In this document: positions 46,290 to 57,125 of the stretch, piece by piece
How positions within the stretch are numbered: the stretch's first letter is position 1
Layout of the letters: each line of letters starts with the position of its first letter
Made by a program: the position numbers and the translations under genes
Notes under the pieces: generated by a model
The model's input: the letters and a program-made list of their open reading frames with translations, nothing else
Databases searched by the model: none
Told to the model about the DNA's origin: nothing
Assembly (NCBI RefSeq): GCF_000024085.1
Contig: NC_013166.1
Location: forward strand, 620,001 to 684,000
Length of the DNA: 64,000 bases
Reading direction: 5' to 3'
Source: Kangiella koreensis DSM 16069
GTDB taxonomy: Bacteria; Pseudomonadota; Gammaproteobacteria; Enterobacterales; Kangiellaceae

Positions 46290-47068
46290 TATTGCTTCTC
46301 TTGTTGGCTTTGTTCTGGCTCTGTTTCTGTTTCGTTCGATGGTTCAGAGTCATCAGAAGTTTGTTCTGTTGTGTTGTCCTGCGCCCAGAAGAATTCTGTT
46401 TCGACTCTCTGTTCGCCGCTATCATTTTTACCAGCGGATATCACTTTGCTGGCACCGTCATAGGTCAAAAAGGCCGCTTTCATGTTGGAGTCGCCTTGCT
46501 GCAACTTAACATTGCCAACCAGTTCAGTTTGTTTATCTTTACCATTTGAACGAAGCTGATCGGCGGTGGCAAAGATTGCCGGTTGGCTGGGTTGTTCTAA
46601 CCTGAACTCAGTTGGGTTGCCGCTGAGCACAAATCCAAAGCCCTCAGTGACTCCCTGGTTGGCTGTTAGTTGCTGTCCGAGCAAAGTTAGAGCATCAATT
46701 CCGGATGACTGTACAATCTTTATATCACCACTGGCGGATAATTCACCGGTCTGTTGGCGATAGACTATTTTAGGCGCATCAATATCGGTGGTTTCACCGG
46801 TCACATCCACATAGTGAATTTTGACAGGATTACCCAGCGCAGTAATAGTGCCGGCATTTTCACCTTGCTTGGTTAATGAGTCGGCATGAATAGTCATATT
46901 GCCATGTTCATAAATTACATTATCACGATAAACAATAATATTATTTTGTACGTCAAGGTTGGATTTATCTGAACGCAAACGTGACTTTTCCAAAGTCGCA
47001 GCCTGGACAAATGACATGGTTAAAAGTGAGCTTAGCGACAAAGCACACATAAGAAGACGGGACTTCAT
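46289..47068 (-). CDS. lptA: LPS transport periplasmic bridge protein LptA
   Basis: 259 residues. Sec signal peptide ending SFVQA, then an OstA-fold beta-jellyroll domain (~25-170), which stacks into the periplasmic LPS bridge between LptC and LptD. The last ~50 residues are an acidic Glu/Gln/Thr/Ser tail, longer than in E. coli LptA (185 residues) and of unknown role. Overlaps lptC by 4 bases and lptB by 1. Confidence 0.92.
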   Translation of the reverse strand: MKSRLLMCALSLSSLLTMSFVQAATLEKSRLRSDKSNLDVQNNIIVYRDNVIYEHGNMTIHADSLTKQGENAGTITALGNPVKIHYVDVTGETTDIDAPKIVYRQQTGELSASGDIKIVQSSGIDALTLLGQQLTANQGVTEGFGFVLSGNPTEFRLEQPSQPAIFATADQLRSNGKDKQTELVGNVKLQQGDSNMKAAFLTYDGASKVISAGKNDSGEQRVETEFFWAQDNTTEQTSDDSEPSNETETEPEQSQQEKQ

Positions 47069-47622
47069 AATTCTTCTGTAAAGACCTCGGATTTAAATTC
47101 TATATTATTGGTACGCAAATCAGCTTGCATGCCTTTTGCGGTCATTCTAAAACGTCCATCGATTAATTCAATCGGTGCATCAGTAAATGCAGTTTCCGAT
47201 GCAAAGTCAATTTTTAAGACCGGCATCGTTAACAATACATTAGATTGAGCAGGTTGTCGTTCCAGTTCAACGGTAACATTTCCTTCAAGAATTAACTGCT
47301 CACTTAGCTCATTGCTGATCGCCTTTTTAGAACTCACTGTCCAGCTTGGATTTTGGTCATCATTAAATCGCATGACGGGTTGTTCCAGGTGGGTTTGCAT
47401 AATGTCTTTGTAATGCAAAGTTTTGACAGTAGTAAAAGAACGTAGTGGCTGACCGGATTTGTCAAACTCAATAGTTTCAGTATTTGAAAGATAGTAATCT
47501 GGATTGCTGGAGATTTCGACAAAGTCTGGTTTGGGCTCAGTTGAGCGATCCCACCAGTAAGCAATAGCAAAAGTTGCCGGGACCAGAAGCCACAGCATGG
47601 AGCGACCTTTTAAAAAGGTCAC
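47065..47622 (-). CDS. lptC: LPS export protein LptC
   Basis: 185 residues. One N-terminal transmembrane helix (~7-24) anchors it in the inner membrane; the rest is a periplasmic jellyroll that receives LPS from LptBFG and passes it to LptA. Overlaps kdsC and lptA by ATGA-type junctions on both sides. Confidence 0.92.
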   Translation of the reverse strand: MTFLKGRSMLWLLVPATFAIAYWWDRSTEPKPDFVEISSNPDYYLSNTETIEFDKSGQPLRSFTTVKTLHYKDIMQTHLEQPVMRFNDDQNPSWTVSSKKAISNELSEQLILEGNVTVELERQPAQSNVLLTMPVLKIDFASETAFTDAPIELIDGRFRMTAKGMQADLRTNNIEFKSEVFTEEL

Positions 47623-48200
47623 TGCTTAACTCCAGATGGTTGAGCTTTGGTGAGATAGTCTTGGTGAATGGCTTCCAGCTTATTCTGGCTGTGAAGAATT
47701 AAATCACACACTTCGCGAACGGCACCGAAGCCACCATTGTTTTGCGTAATCCAGTCTGCGTGCTGTTGCATTAACCAGTGGCCGTCAGCAACAGTGACGC
47801 CCAGGCCCACCTGAACTAATAATGGAAGATCCGGTAAATCATCACCAATGTGGCAAATCTGCTCGGGTTGTACCGATAGATCTTTACACAAGGTATCAAA
47901 CGCTTCCTGTTTGTTCGATTGACCTTGATAATAATGTTCAATGCCAAGTTCCTGACAGCGCTTTTCGACAATTTTAGAATTACGTCCGGTTATAATGGCA
48001 ACTGCAATACCTGACTTTTGTAGACACTTGATGCCAAAGCCATCTTTGATGTTGAAGGTTTTTAATTCTTCGCTGTTGTTGCCGATAATAACTTGGCCAT
48101 TACTGAGGACACCATCAACATCGCAAATCAATAATTTTATGTTGCTAGCTTTATTTAAAACCTGTTCTGGGTAATTTGGGTCTTGTATTAAAGTGCTCAT
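47619..48200 (-). CDS. kdsC: 3-deoxy-D-manno-octulosonate 8-phosphate phosphatase
   Basis: 193 residues, HAD superfamily without a cap domain. The catalytic DxD is Asp27/Asp29 (LLICDVDGVLSNG), with a later HIGDDLPDLPLL motif for magnesium. Makes Kdo for the LPS inner core. Overlaps kdsD by one base. Confidence 0.96.
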   Translation of the reverse strand: MSTLIQDPNYPEQVLNKASNIKLLICDVDGVLSNGQVIIGNNSEELKTFNIKDGFGIKCLQKSGIAVAIITGRNSKIVEKRCQELGIEHYYQGQSNKQEAFDTLCKDLSVQPEQICHIGDDLPDLPLLVQVGLGVTVADGHWLMQQHADWITQNNGGFGAVREVCDLILHSQNKLEAIHQDYLTKAQPSGVKQ

Positions 48201-49180
48201 TAAACCACCCCGGCTTTAAGTAAGTCGTGCATGTGAATAACACCCAGTGGCTTATCATTACTATCAACCACGATTAAAGAGGTAATACTGCTTTCTTCCA
48301 TTAGATTGACTGCGTCTACCGCTAAGGTTTGAGTTTTAACCGTTTTGCACCCTTTAGTCATGACATCCCCAATTGGTGCATCAATATCCACGTCGCGTTC
48401 AAAAGCGCGACGCAAATCACCGTCGGTAAAAATCCCCAACAAATTTCCCTGCTTATCAGTCACCGTTGTCATACCCATGCGCTTATCGGTCATTTCAAAC
48501 AGGGCGTTACGAATCGAAACGTCGGGTTTAACAGAGGGGAAACTGCTTCCACTATGCATCAAATCGTCGACCTGCAGAATGAGGCGTTTACCTAGGCTAC
48601 CACCGGGATGGGACAGAGCAAAATCATCAGGGGTGAAACCTCTGGCTTCCAGCAAGCTCACTGCCATGGCATCGCCAAGCGCTAGCACAGCGGTGGTTGA
48701 GGCAGTTGGTGCGAGATTATGCGGGCAGGCTTCCTGTTCCACTTGAACTTTAATATGCAAGTCGCTGGCTTTGGCCAAGCTTGAACTATCGTTACTGGTG
48801 ATTGATATGAGTTCAATGCCACGGCGCTTTATTACTGGAAGCAAGGCGGTTACTTCGTGGGTTTCGCCAGAATTAGACAGCGCGATAACCACATCAAGTT
48901 CACCAATCATTCCTAAGTCACCGTGGCTGGCTTCTGCAGGATGAACAAAAAATGCAGGTGTACCTGTGCTGGCCAATGTAGCAGCCATTTTGCTACCGAT
49001 ATGGCCTGACTTCCCCATACCAATAACCACTACTTTGCCTTGGCAGTTGAGTAGTTTATGACAGGCGGCAACAAAGGTTTTGTCCAGTTGTTGTTTTAGA
49101 TTGGTGACAGCAAGAGTTTCTATATCAATAACGCGCTCGGCGCTTGCCAGAATTTGCTGTTCCAGATTTGAGTCATTCAT
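48200..49180 (-). CDS. kdsD: D-arabinose 5-phosphate isomerase
   Basis: 326 residues from ATG 49180 (MNDSNLEQ), which matches the E. coli KdsD length of 328. An in-frame TTG 11 codons upstream is possible but adds non-conserved residues. N-terminal SIS domain (GMGKSGHIG, SNSGETHEV, ASTGTPAFFVHPAEA) with catalytic His in SHPGGSLG, then two CBS domains (~205-326). Feeds Kdo synthesis. First gene of the LPS block, directly behind yrbG. Confidence 0.94.
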   Translation of the reverse strand: MNDSNLEQQILASAERVIDIETLAVTNLKQQLDKTFVAACHKLLNCQGKVVVIGMGKSGHIGSKMAATLASTGTPAFFVHPAEASHGDLGMIGELDVVIALSNSGETHEVTALLPVIKRRGIELISITSNDSSSLAKASDLHIKVQVEQEACPHNLAPTASTTAVLALGDAMAVSLLEARGFTPDDFALSHPGGSLGKRLILQVDDLMHSGSSFPSVKPDVSIRNALFEMTDKRMGMTTVTDKQGNLLGIFTDGDLRRAFERDVDIDAPIGDVMTKGCKTVKTQTLAVDAVNLMEESSITSLIVVDSNDKPLGVIHMHDLLKAGVV

Positions 49181-49217
49181 TGACGGTACCGTTGTTGGTT
49201 TTAATATTTTCAACCAG

Positions 49218-50201
49218 TTAGAAGACGCGAACTATATAATACCCAATGAAGGCGGCAAGTAAAATAGAGCCTTCGATGCGATTAATTTTACCTGGACCTC
49301 GAATTCCGTATGCCATGACAGCTAAAGCGATACTCAAAGCCAACATAACCGGGTAATCGATGGTCAGTATTTCTCTTTCGACCATGGGCGCGGCGATAAG
49401 TGCAGGAATACCTAAAACACCCAGCAAGTTGAAGATATTGGAGCCGACCACATTACCAATCGCAATTTCGTGTTCATTTTTTAACACTGCAGAAATTGAA
49501 GCAGCCAGCTCGGGCAGGCTGGTACCTAGGGCAACAATGGTCAAGCCAATCAGGGTTTCCGAAACGCCCATCTGTAATGCAAAACCACTTGCGCCTACGA
49601 TTAATATCTTGGAGCTGGCGACCAGCAGTAGTAACCCCAGTACTAACCAGAAGATAGCCTTGGGGCTCGACATCATTTCAGGCAATTCATCGACAATCTC
49701 TTCGAGCATGCGGTCTTTGCTTGAACGAGATTTTATACCCATATGTACCAGCCAGATAAAATAGCAGACCAAGGTGCTTAACAGGATAATGCCTTCAATG
49801 TGTGACAGACGAAGATCCCAGAAAAAGTAAAGTACTGCGAGCGATACGATAAATAGAATTGGGATTTCACGCTTAATCATCCCTGAATTAATCATTAAAG
49901 GTCTCACTAACGCCGTGATCCCCAGTACCAACGCCACATTAGTGATGTTCGAGCCAAGAGCATTACCAATTGCCACCTCAGGGCCACATTCATCAACACC
50001 TGGCGGGCAGGTTTTAAACGAATCAAGAATCGAGACAAAGATTTCAGGTGCAGAAGAACCTATTGCTACAATGGTTAAGCCCACGATCAGACGTGATACC
50101 CCGAAATTTTGCGCAACAGCTGCTGCACCGTCGGTAAAGCGGTCCGCGCTCCAAACTAACAGGGTGATACCAACCAGAATATAGGCAATGTGTTCTATCA
50201 T
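49218..50201 (-). CDS. yrbG: CaCA-family sodium/calcium exchanger YrbG
   Basis: 327 residues with about ten transmembrane helices and two inverted alpha-repeats, each with the exchanger motif: GLTIVAIGSSAPEIFVSI in the first half and GLTIVALGTSLPELAASI in the second, each followed by GN..GSNI. It heads the kdsD-lpt-rpoN run, as in E. coli. Divergent from ibaG. Confidence 0.94.
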   Translation of the reverse strand: MIEHIAYILVGITLLVWSADRFTDGAAAVAQNFGVSRLIVGLTIVAIGSSAPEIFVSILDSFKTCPPGVDECGPEVAIGNALGSNITNVALVLGITALVRPLMINSGMIKREIPILFIVSLAVLYFFWDLRLSHIEGIILLSTLVCYFIWLVHMGIKSRSSKDRMLEEIVDELPEMMSSPKAIFWLVLGLLLLVASSKILIVGASGFALQMGVSETLIGLTIVALGTSLPELAASISAVLKNEHEIAIGNVVGSNIFNLLGVLGIPALIAAPMVEREILTIDYPVMLALSIALAVMAYGIRGPGKINRIEGSILLAAFIGYYIVRVF

Positions 50202-50515
50202 GGAAACCTTAGAGACGTTGAGTTTTCAATAAACGGGCTTGGCTTATTATAAAATAAGTGTGGCTTTGACTGACAAATTGAAATTGTTTCAAAGCGTTGC
50301 CCAAAGATGATGTGCGTTTGCGACAAATAAACGCGTCATTGTACAGGCTCAAGCTTTTAATGTCATTCACAGGTGTTTATCAAAGGGAATTCGGGTAAAA
50401 TCACGCCACTTTAGTGCCAACATTGCTAATGATTCATACTTTTGCGTCTGTATCGGCGCAGTTTTTGGCGTTATCATGCTTGGCCATAACCTCGATAAAA
50501 GTAAGCACATAACAG
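50202..50515. other. Divergent spacer between yrbG and ibaG
   Basis: 314 bp without a gene. The minus strand has TATAAT (plus-strand 50246-50251) with TTGTCA 19 bp upstream (50271-50276), a plausible promoter for the yrbG-kdsD-lpt operon. No convincing promoter for ibaG was picked out. Confidence 0.5.
50246..50276 (-). promoter_or_regulatory. Putative yrbG operon promoter
   Basis: Minus-strand TTGTCA (-35), 19-bp spacer, TATAAT (-10), 45 bp upstream of the yrbG ATG. The spacer is two bases longer than ideal. Confidence 0.4.
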
Positions 50516-52038
<1,523 letters not shown>

Positions 52039-52071
52039 AGTTTTTTAGTTCAATGATTATTCTGTAATAAA

Positions 52072-52099
52072 GAAAAAAGGGCTGATCAGCCCTTTTTTC
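52072..52099. terminator. Bidirectional terminator between murA and degS
   Basis: GAAAAAAGGGCTGA pairs perfectly with TCAGCCCTTTTTTC over 14 bp, A-rich on the left and T-rich on the right, between convergent genes. Confidence 0.9.
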
Positions 52100-52126
52100 T
52101 TTTGTCTATGGTTTATGGGGAGTAGC

Positions 52127-53293
52127 TTAATCTCGATAACCTAGCACAACATTTGTTTCGGCTTTTTTGCCCTCTCGATAATACTCAATAATAATCTCTT
52201 GTTTAGGTGGCAGGTTCCAAATTGCCGCCATCATATCGGCTGTGCTATTGATAGGCTGATTATTAACTTGAGTAATAATATCCAGCGCTTGTAAGCCTGC
52301 TTTATCAGCCGGGCCATTTCCGTTAATGGCTGTGATAACGATACCTTGGCCATAGGGCAATTGTTCGATGTATTCGGCCAGAGTTTTTTGTTGCTGAGGG
52401 TCAAGGCTCATCTCCTGGACAATTGAGCGGAAGTTTATGGTCATATCACCATTTAGACCAAGCCAGCCTCGCTCTACTTTGCCATGCTCGAGTAGCTCCT
52501 GTACCACGTGCTGAACATCTGCAGCTACCACTGCGAAGTTCTGGTAAGTCTTTTCCCCTGATTCATCTCGCGTACTCAAAGAGGTGATGCCGACTAACTT
52601 TCCCTCCGAATTAACCAGGGCGCCACCGGAGTTGCCCGAGCGTAGGGCTGCATCAGTCTGGATATAGTGCGAAACTCGCGAGAAAAACTTGGCACTGATA
52701 ATGCCTTGAGTCACCGTTTGCTCAAATGCCATATAAGGTGTGCCAATGGCGAACACGATATCACCCACTCTACTGGTATCTTCAGTGCTTAAGGGCAATA
52801 TATACTCGGGAGTGTAATTTACTTTAAGAAGCGCCAGATCGGAATCCTGATCGATACCCACCAGCTGGGCAGTAAATTTACGACCATCAAGCAACTCGAC
52901 AATAGCCGATTCAGCTTTAGCCAGGACATGGGCGTTGGTCACCAGGTGACCTTCTTTATCAATAAAAACCCCTGAGCCATTATTCAAAAATGCACAAGCA
53001 TTGGTGCCAGCTGGAACGCTGCGCAGATTGTTTCGGCACTCAGGGTCATTCAGGGGTAGAAGCTTGGAGCGTGCGCGGATGCTGACGACTGCGGGACGAA
53101 CCTTTTCCAACATATCGGCATAACCACTGAAGGGTTTGCTGGTTGCCACAACCTGATGTTGTGGTTGTGTTGCTTGTTGGTTAGCGTCTTGAAGTGAAAA
53201 GCGGCCGGGCATAAAAACAATAAAAAGTGCCGCGATCCCAAGACCGACCAATAGGTACTTTACGATATAGCCAACAAAGGTAATAAATTGCAT
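52127..53293 (-). CDS. degS: DegS/AlgW-type periplasmic site-1 protease
   Basis: 388 residues, nearer AlgW of Pseudomonas (389) than E. coli DegS (355). N-terminal transmembrane anchor (~11-29), trypsin-like domain with His122 (TNAHV), Asp152 (DSDLAL) and Ser222 (GNSGGAL), then one PDZ domain (~285-375). Cleaves the anti-sigma factor RseA on outer-membrane stress. An insertion at ~78-103 between SIRARS and GSGVF carries Cys86 and Cys100 and could form a disulfide. Adjacent to zapG, as in many relatives. Confidence 0.9.
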   Translation of the reverse strand: MQFITFVGYIVKYLLVGLGIAALFIVFMPGRFSLQDANQQATQPQHQVVATSKPFSGYADMLEKVRPAVVSIRARSKLLPLNDPECRNNLRSVPAGTNACAFLNNGSGVFIDKEGHLVTNAHVLAKAESAIVELLDGRKFTAQLVGIDQDSDLALLKVNYTPEYILPLSTEDTSRVGDIVFAIGTPYMAFEQTVTQGIISAKFFSRVSHYIQTDAALRSGNSGGALVNSEGKLVGITSLSTRDESGEKTYQNFAVVAADVQHVVQELLEHGKVERGWLGLNGDMTINFRSIVQEMSLDPQQQKTLAEYIEQLPYGQGIVITAINGNGPADKAGLQALDIITQVNNQPINSTADMMAAIWNLPPKQEIIIEYYREGKKAETNVVLGYRD

Positions 53294-53332
53294 GGAAGCC
53301 TCGAGTTTCAGTCAATGGACTGGATACGTAAA

Positions 53333-53914
53333 TTAATGTGATGTTTTTTCTTTCTGTGATTTTTTGGTGTCATTATCATCGATGTTCTCTGATGCAGAAT
53401 TTTGCTCGGAGTTCCCTGACTTGGCATTTTTGTCATCTTCAGGCAGCCCATCTTCATTAGCTGCTACATCATGATTAGGATGATAATCGTCATCCATATC
53501 GTCAGCAGCATAGTCTCTGGGTTGTTGTGGGCCGGAGTTGTAGTCAGATATTTCCCTGGCTTCGCTATCAATAACGCTGTCTTCAAATTCTTTACCTATG
53601 TTACTACTGAGCCCTGGCAGTCCCGAGTTATTACTGCTGAGTTTTAAGTCAAATTTTCGGTTGCTCAGCTTACTGGAACTGGTCGCCAGGTGTTGATAGA
53701 GCGCCTTATATTCTTCGGTGACATTACTGAATAGGCGGGCGGTTTCGTCAAAATGATTGTTCACTTCAGCTTTTAAGGTACTAAGCTCATCATCTTTGGC
53801 TTTCAACTCCTCTGATAATGCTTTGCTATGTTGTGATTTGCCATGCCAGCGGCCAAAAAAGAAAGCAGCAGCACCAACAATAAGAAGTAAGAAGATAACT
53901 AATGGACTGGACAT
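53333..53914 (-). CDS. zapG: Cell-envelope protein ZapG (YhcB, DUF1043)
   Basis: 193 residues, longer than the ~132 of E. coli. N-terminal transmembrane helix (VIFLLLIVGAAAFFFGRWHG), then a coiled coil (~30-70) and the conserved YKALYQHLATSSSKL block. The second half is a disordered Asp/Glu/Asn/Ser-rich tail. Linked in other species to peptidoglycan and lipid synthesis and cell division. Gap of 39 bp to degS, same direction. Confidence 0.88.
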   Translation of the reverse strand: MSSPLVIFLLLIVGAAAFFFGRWHGKSQHSKALSEELKAKDDELSTLKAEVNNHFDETARLFSNVTEEYKALYQHLATSSSKLSNRKFDLKLSSNNSGLPGLSSNIGKEFEDSVIDSEAREISDYNSGPQQPRDYAADDMDDDYHPNHDVAANEDGLPEDDKNAKSGNSEQNSASENIDDNDTKKSQKEKTSH

Positions 53915-54020
53915 GAATATATATTCCTCAATCTGCCAATGTCGTCTAGGCTAAAAATTGCCTGAATCCCTGATTTGATCTTATGATACACAATATTAAG
54001 CCGAAAGTTCGAGTGGATTA

Positions 54021-54707
54021 ATGACCTATAACACAAAATTCTTACTGACTTTGACGGGTATCTTTCTGGTGGTGTTTGCTTTATGTGCGATCAATCCTGT
54101 TGATCGCTCGGCATGGCTACTTGAGAATGTCTTGATGTTTTTATTAATTATCGGTCTCTTCGCCAGTTATAAAAAATTCCGTTTATCAAGAACTTCTTAC
54201 TTTTGTATTTTTCTGTTCTTATGTTTTCACGAAATTGGTTCCCACTACACTTACTCAAAAGTTCCTTATAACGAGTGGACCGAGGCGATATTTGGCACGC
54301 CATTAAACGACTGGTTTGGCTGGGAGCGAAATCATTATGACCGTTTTCTTCATTTAGCTTATGGCTTATTGTTTGCTTATCCTATCCGAGAGGTTTTCCT
54401 GCGCGTTGTCCGGGTTAAAGGTTTCTGGGGTTATTTCTTGCCTTTGGATTTAACTTTATCGACCTCTGTTATTTATGAGTTGATCGAATGGGGCGCAGCT
54501 ATGTATTTTGGCGGTGACCTGGGAATGGCCTACCTGGGAACTCAGGGTGATGTATGGGATGCGCATAAAGATATGGCCTTAGCTGGTCTTGGAGCCTTGA
54601 TCGCCATGTGTGTGGTGGCCTTTATTAATTGGCGTTGGCAGAGAGACTTTGCAAGAGAGTGGAATGATAGTTTGACTCCAAAGTCAGTTAACCCTGAAAC
54701 CTTATAA
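54021..54707 (+). CDS. DUF2238 (YjdF-like) inner-membrane protein
   Basis: 228 residues with about six transmembrane helices. Conserved family motifs: FHEIGSHYTYSKVPYNEW, the NHYDRFLHLAYGL block, VIYELIEW and GDVWDAHKDMALAGLGAL. The repeated His, Glu and Asp residues in or near membrane helices hint at metal binding or catalysis, but no function is known. Single gene divergent from zapG. Confidence 0.88.
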   Translation: MTYNTKFLLTLTGIFLVVFALCAINPVDRSAWLLENVLMFLLIIGLFASYKKFRLSRTSYFCIFLFLCFHEIGSHYTYSKVPYNEWTEAIFGTPLNDWFGWERNHYDRFLHLAYGLLFAYPIREVFLRVVRVKGFWGYFLPLDLTLSTSVIYELIEWGAAMYFGGDLGMAYLGTQGDVWDAHKDMALAGLGALIAMCVVAFINWRWQRDFAREWNDSLTPKSVNPETL

Positions 54708-54812
54708 CCTAAAAAGCAAACCGCTTAACACTTCTTAGAGAAACTTGTAGCAATTACTGTTCAAGAGGGCAGAGATGCAAAATAATAGCTGCCACTATTG
54801 TGAGGTATAAAG

Positions 54813-55175
54813 GTGATTCTTATGAAATCAAAGCTAATGATTGCGTTATTTGTCCTTGTTGGTCTTATGAATCAAGCTGTCGCTTATGATGACGACAAGA
54901 AGCGTGAAGAGTTGTTGAAAGAGAAAGCTGAGCTACTCAAAGAGCGTGAAAAACTTCAAAAAGAGCGTGAGAAGGGTTTACGCGAACTAGAGCGCGAAGA
55001 TCAAAAAGCCTTTAAGGAGTATCAACGCGAGCAAGGAAAAGGCGATGCAGAGTCTGAGCGTGAATGGGATAAGCAGAACAAATACACGCTAAAGGAAGAG
55101 CAGGAAGTTGAAAAAAAAGCTCAAAAAAAGCAAATGGAAGCCGATACAAAGCGCGACGGTTATAGCAAATACTAG
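54813..55175 (+). CDS. Small secreted Lys/Glu-rich coiled-coil protein
   Basis: 120 residues. A signal peptide (cleavage near NQAVAYD) is followed by an almost uninterrupted charged helix of Lys, Glu, Arg and Gln with no hydrophobic core, ending RDGYSKY. It is probably a periplasmic single-helix or coiled-coil protein. I recognise no family. The ATG at 54822 (MKSK) may be the true start; the one given lies 3 codons earlier. It has its own terminator. Confidence 0.65.
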   Translation: MILMKSKLMIALFVLVGLMNQAVAYDDDKKREELLKEKAELLKEREKLQKEREKGLRELEREDQKAFKEYQREQGKGDAESEREWDKQNKYTLKEEQEVEKKAQKKQMEADTKRDGYSKY

Positions 55176-55201
55176 ACCGCGTTGCACAAAGGTTTAAATA
55201 C

Positions 55202-55227
55202 AAAAGAGGCTAAGGCCTCTTTTTTTA
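55202..55227 (+). terminator. Terminator of the coiled-coil protein gene
   Basis: 9-bp stem AAAAGAGGC / GCCTCTTTT with a 4-nt loop and a seven-T run, 27 bp after the stop. Confidence 0.88.
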
Positions 55228-55345
55228 TGGGCTGATTCTAATTGATATCGAGTATTGTTTTGAATGTGTCGGGCTGGCATTGGTTTCCAACCAATCATAA
55301 AACGTGCGAAAATAGCGCGCAGTATCAATTAACTTCTGAGATCAA

Positions 55346-55984
55346 GTGAATAAAAATCATTTCTTGATAGAAGGTGATGCTGGTCCTATCGAAGCAACTC
55401 TTGATCAGCCTGAATCGCCTGAACGTAACGCAATTGCTGTGTGTTGCCATCCCCATCCTGTACATGGCGGTGCAATGACCAATAAAGTCATCTATACGGT
55501 ATCACGCACTTTGGCTGGATTGGGTATCCCTTCTTTGCGCTTTAACTTTCGTGGTGTCGGAGAGTCTGCAGGTGATTACGATGAAGGAAAGGGTGAGCAG
55601 CAGGACTTAATTAAAGCTATCGAGTGGATGCGCGAGAAATATCCAAACCGCCCTTTATGGTTAGCAGGTTTCAGTTTTGGCTCATGGATTGCTGCGCTAC
55701 AAGCGAAGAGGCAAGGGGCAAACCAGTTGATTAGTATTGCGCCTCCAGTCAATCGCTTCAGTTTTGATGAGTTTGAAATACCTGATTGTCCTTGGTTGGT
55801 GGTGCAGGGCGACGCTGATGAAGTGGTTGACCCTGATGCTGTTTTTAAATGGCTTGAGGATTTATCCGTGAAGCCTGATGTGATTCGGATGGAAGACGCA
55901 GGCCACTTTTTTCACAGCCGTCTCGTTGAGCTGCGTGAACAGATGGAAGAGAATCTTAAGCAACATTTGCCTGAAAACCTATAG
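55346..55984 (+). CDS. Alpha/beta hydrolase, COG2945 type
   Basis: 212 residues. The CCHPHPVHGGAMTNKV segment and RFNFRGVGES block are typical of the COG2945 group. Catalytic triad candidates: Ser110 (GFSFGS), Asp156 or Asp158 (QGDADE), His187 (DAGHFFH). Substrate unknown; relatives act on esters or are annotated as dienelactone-hydrolase-like. GTG start at 55346 with a weak ribosome site. Lies 11 bp upstream of zapE, so probably co-transcribed. Confidence 0.85.
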   Translation: MNKNHFLIEGDAGPIEATLDQPESPERNAIAVCCHPHPVHGGAMTNKVIYTVSRTLAGLGIPSLRFNFRGVGESAGDYDEGKGEQQDLIKAIEWMREKYPNRPLWLAGFSFGSWIAALQAKRQGANQLISIAPPVNRFSFDEFEIPDCPWLVVQGDADEVVDPDAVFKWLEDLSVKPDVIRMEDAGHFFHSRLVELREQMEENLKQHLPENL

Positions 55985-55995
55985 AGTCCATAACG

Positions 55996-57099
55996 ATGCG
56001 CTCAATTGATCTAACCCCTCAACAGAAGTATGAACAAGATTTAGCCAATGGCTTTTCCAGGGATCCAGCCCAGGCGGAAGCCGTTGCAGCATTGCAGCGA
56101 GTTTATGATGATCTGTTAAACAGCCGGCCCAGTGGTGGCTTTATGGATTTAGTTAAACGTTGGCTATCTTCTGATCTGGAACCAGTACAAGGGCTTTATA
56201 TGTGGGGCGGTGTCGGGCGCGGTAAGACCTGGCTGATGGATACCTTTTTTAATTGCCTGCCGATTAAAGGCAAAATTCGGTTGCACTTCCATCGCTTTAT
56301 GCACGAGGTTCATCATGAGCTGAAAATATTGGCTGGCGAGAAAAATCCGTTGGTCAAAATTGCTGATCAGTTGTCGCAACGGGCACGAGTGATCTGTTTT
56401 GACGAATTTTTCGTTACCGATATTACTGATGCCATGATTCTGGGTGGTTTATTCAAAGAACTGTTTCAGCGCAATATCGTGTTGGTGGCCACCTCAAACA
56501 TTCCGCCAGACCGACTGTATTGGAACGGCTTGCAGCGTGAGCGTTTTTTGCCAGCGATAGAGTTGATTGAAAAGCATTGCCAGGTAATGAATGTGGATGG
56601 CGGGACTGACTACCGATTGCGGACTCTTGAGAAAGCAGAGATATATCACTACCCGCTGGATGAGTCTGCTGATAAAAATATGAAACACTATTTTTTCCAG
56701 CTATCCGGTGAAGAAGGGCAAGAGCATTGCAAACTGAAAGTCGAAGGACGGTTAATCGATGCGGTACGTTTATCCGACAATGTAGTTTGGTTTACTTTTG
56801 ACGCTATCTGTAAAACGGAACGTTCCGCTAGTGACTATATTGAACTATCTCGTAACTATCATACGGTATTCATCAGTAAAATCCCGCAAATGACAGACGC
56901 GATAAACGACGCAGCTCGTCGCTTCATAGCCTTAGTTGATGAGTTTTATGAGCGGCATGTAAAGTTGATCCTATCCGCAGACGTGGCTTTAGAAGAGCTG
57001 TATGTCGGAAAGGGACTGGCTTTTGAGTTTAAAAGGACAGTCAGTCGGTTGCAGGAGATGCAAAGTAAAGAATATCTCGCGAAAGAGCATCTGGCCTAA
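55996..57099 (+). CDS. zapE: Cell division protein ZapE (AFG1-like ATPase)
   Basis: 367 residues. Walker A GGVGRGKT (71-78), Walker B ICFDEFF (134-140) with the FVTDITDAMIL motif unique to the AFG1/ZapE family, and an arginine-finger region in the C-terminal half. ZapE associates with FtsZ at the closing septum in E. coli. Follows the hydrolase gene closely. Confidence 0.94.
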   Translation: MRSIDLTPQQKYEQDLANGFSRDPAQAEAVAALQRVYDDLLNSRPSGGFMDLVKRWLSSDLEPVQGLYMWGGVGRGKTWLMDTFFNCLPIKGKIRLHFHRFMHEVHHELKILAGEKNPLVKIADQLSQRARVICFDEFFVTDITDAMILGGLFKELFQRNIVLVATSNIPPDRLYWNGLQRERFLPAIELIEKHCQVMNVDGGTDYRLRTLEKAEIYHYPLDESADKNMKHYFFQLSGEEGQEHCKLKVEGRLIDAVRLSDNVVWFTFDAICKTERSASDYIELSRNYHTVFISKIPQMTDAINDAARRFIALVDEFYERHVKLILSADVALEELYVGKGLAFEFKRTVSRLQEMQSKEYLAKEHLA

Positions 57100-57125
57100 A
57101 AGTCTTGGCATAATCAGTAATGTTA

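Noticed and set aside
46127..46549. Plus-strand ORF of 140 codons across lptB/lptA
   Set aside because: Antisense to two well-supported overlapping genes; composition is a shadow of their codons.
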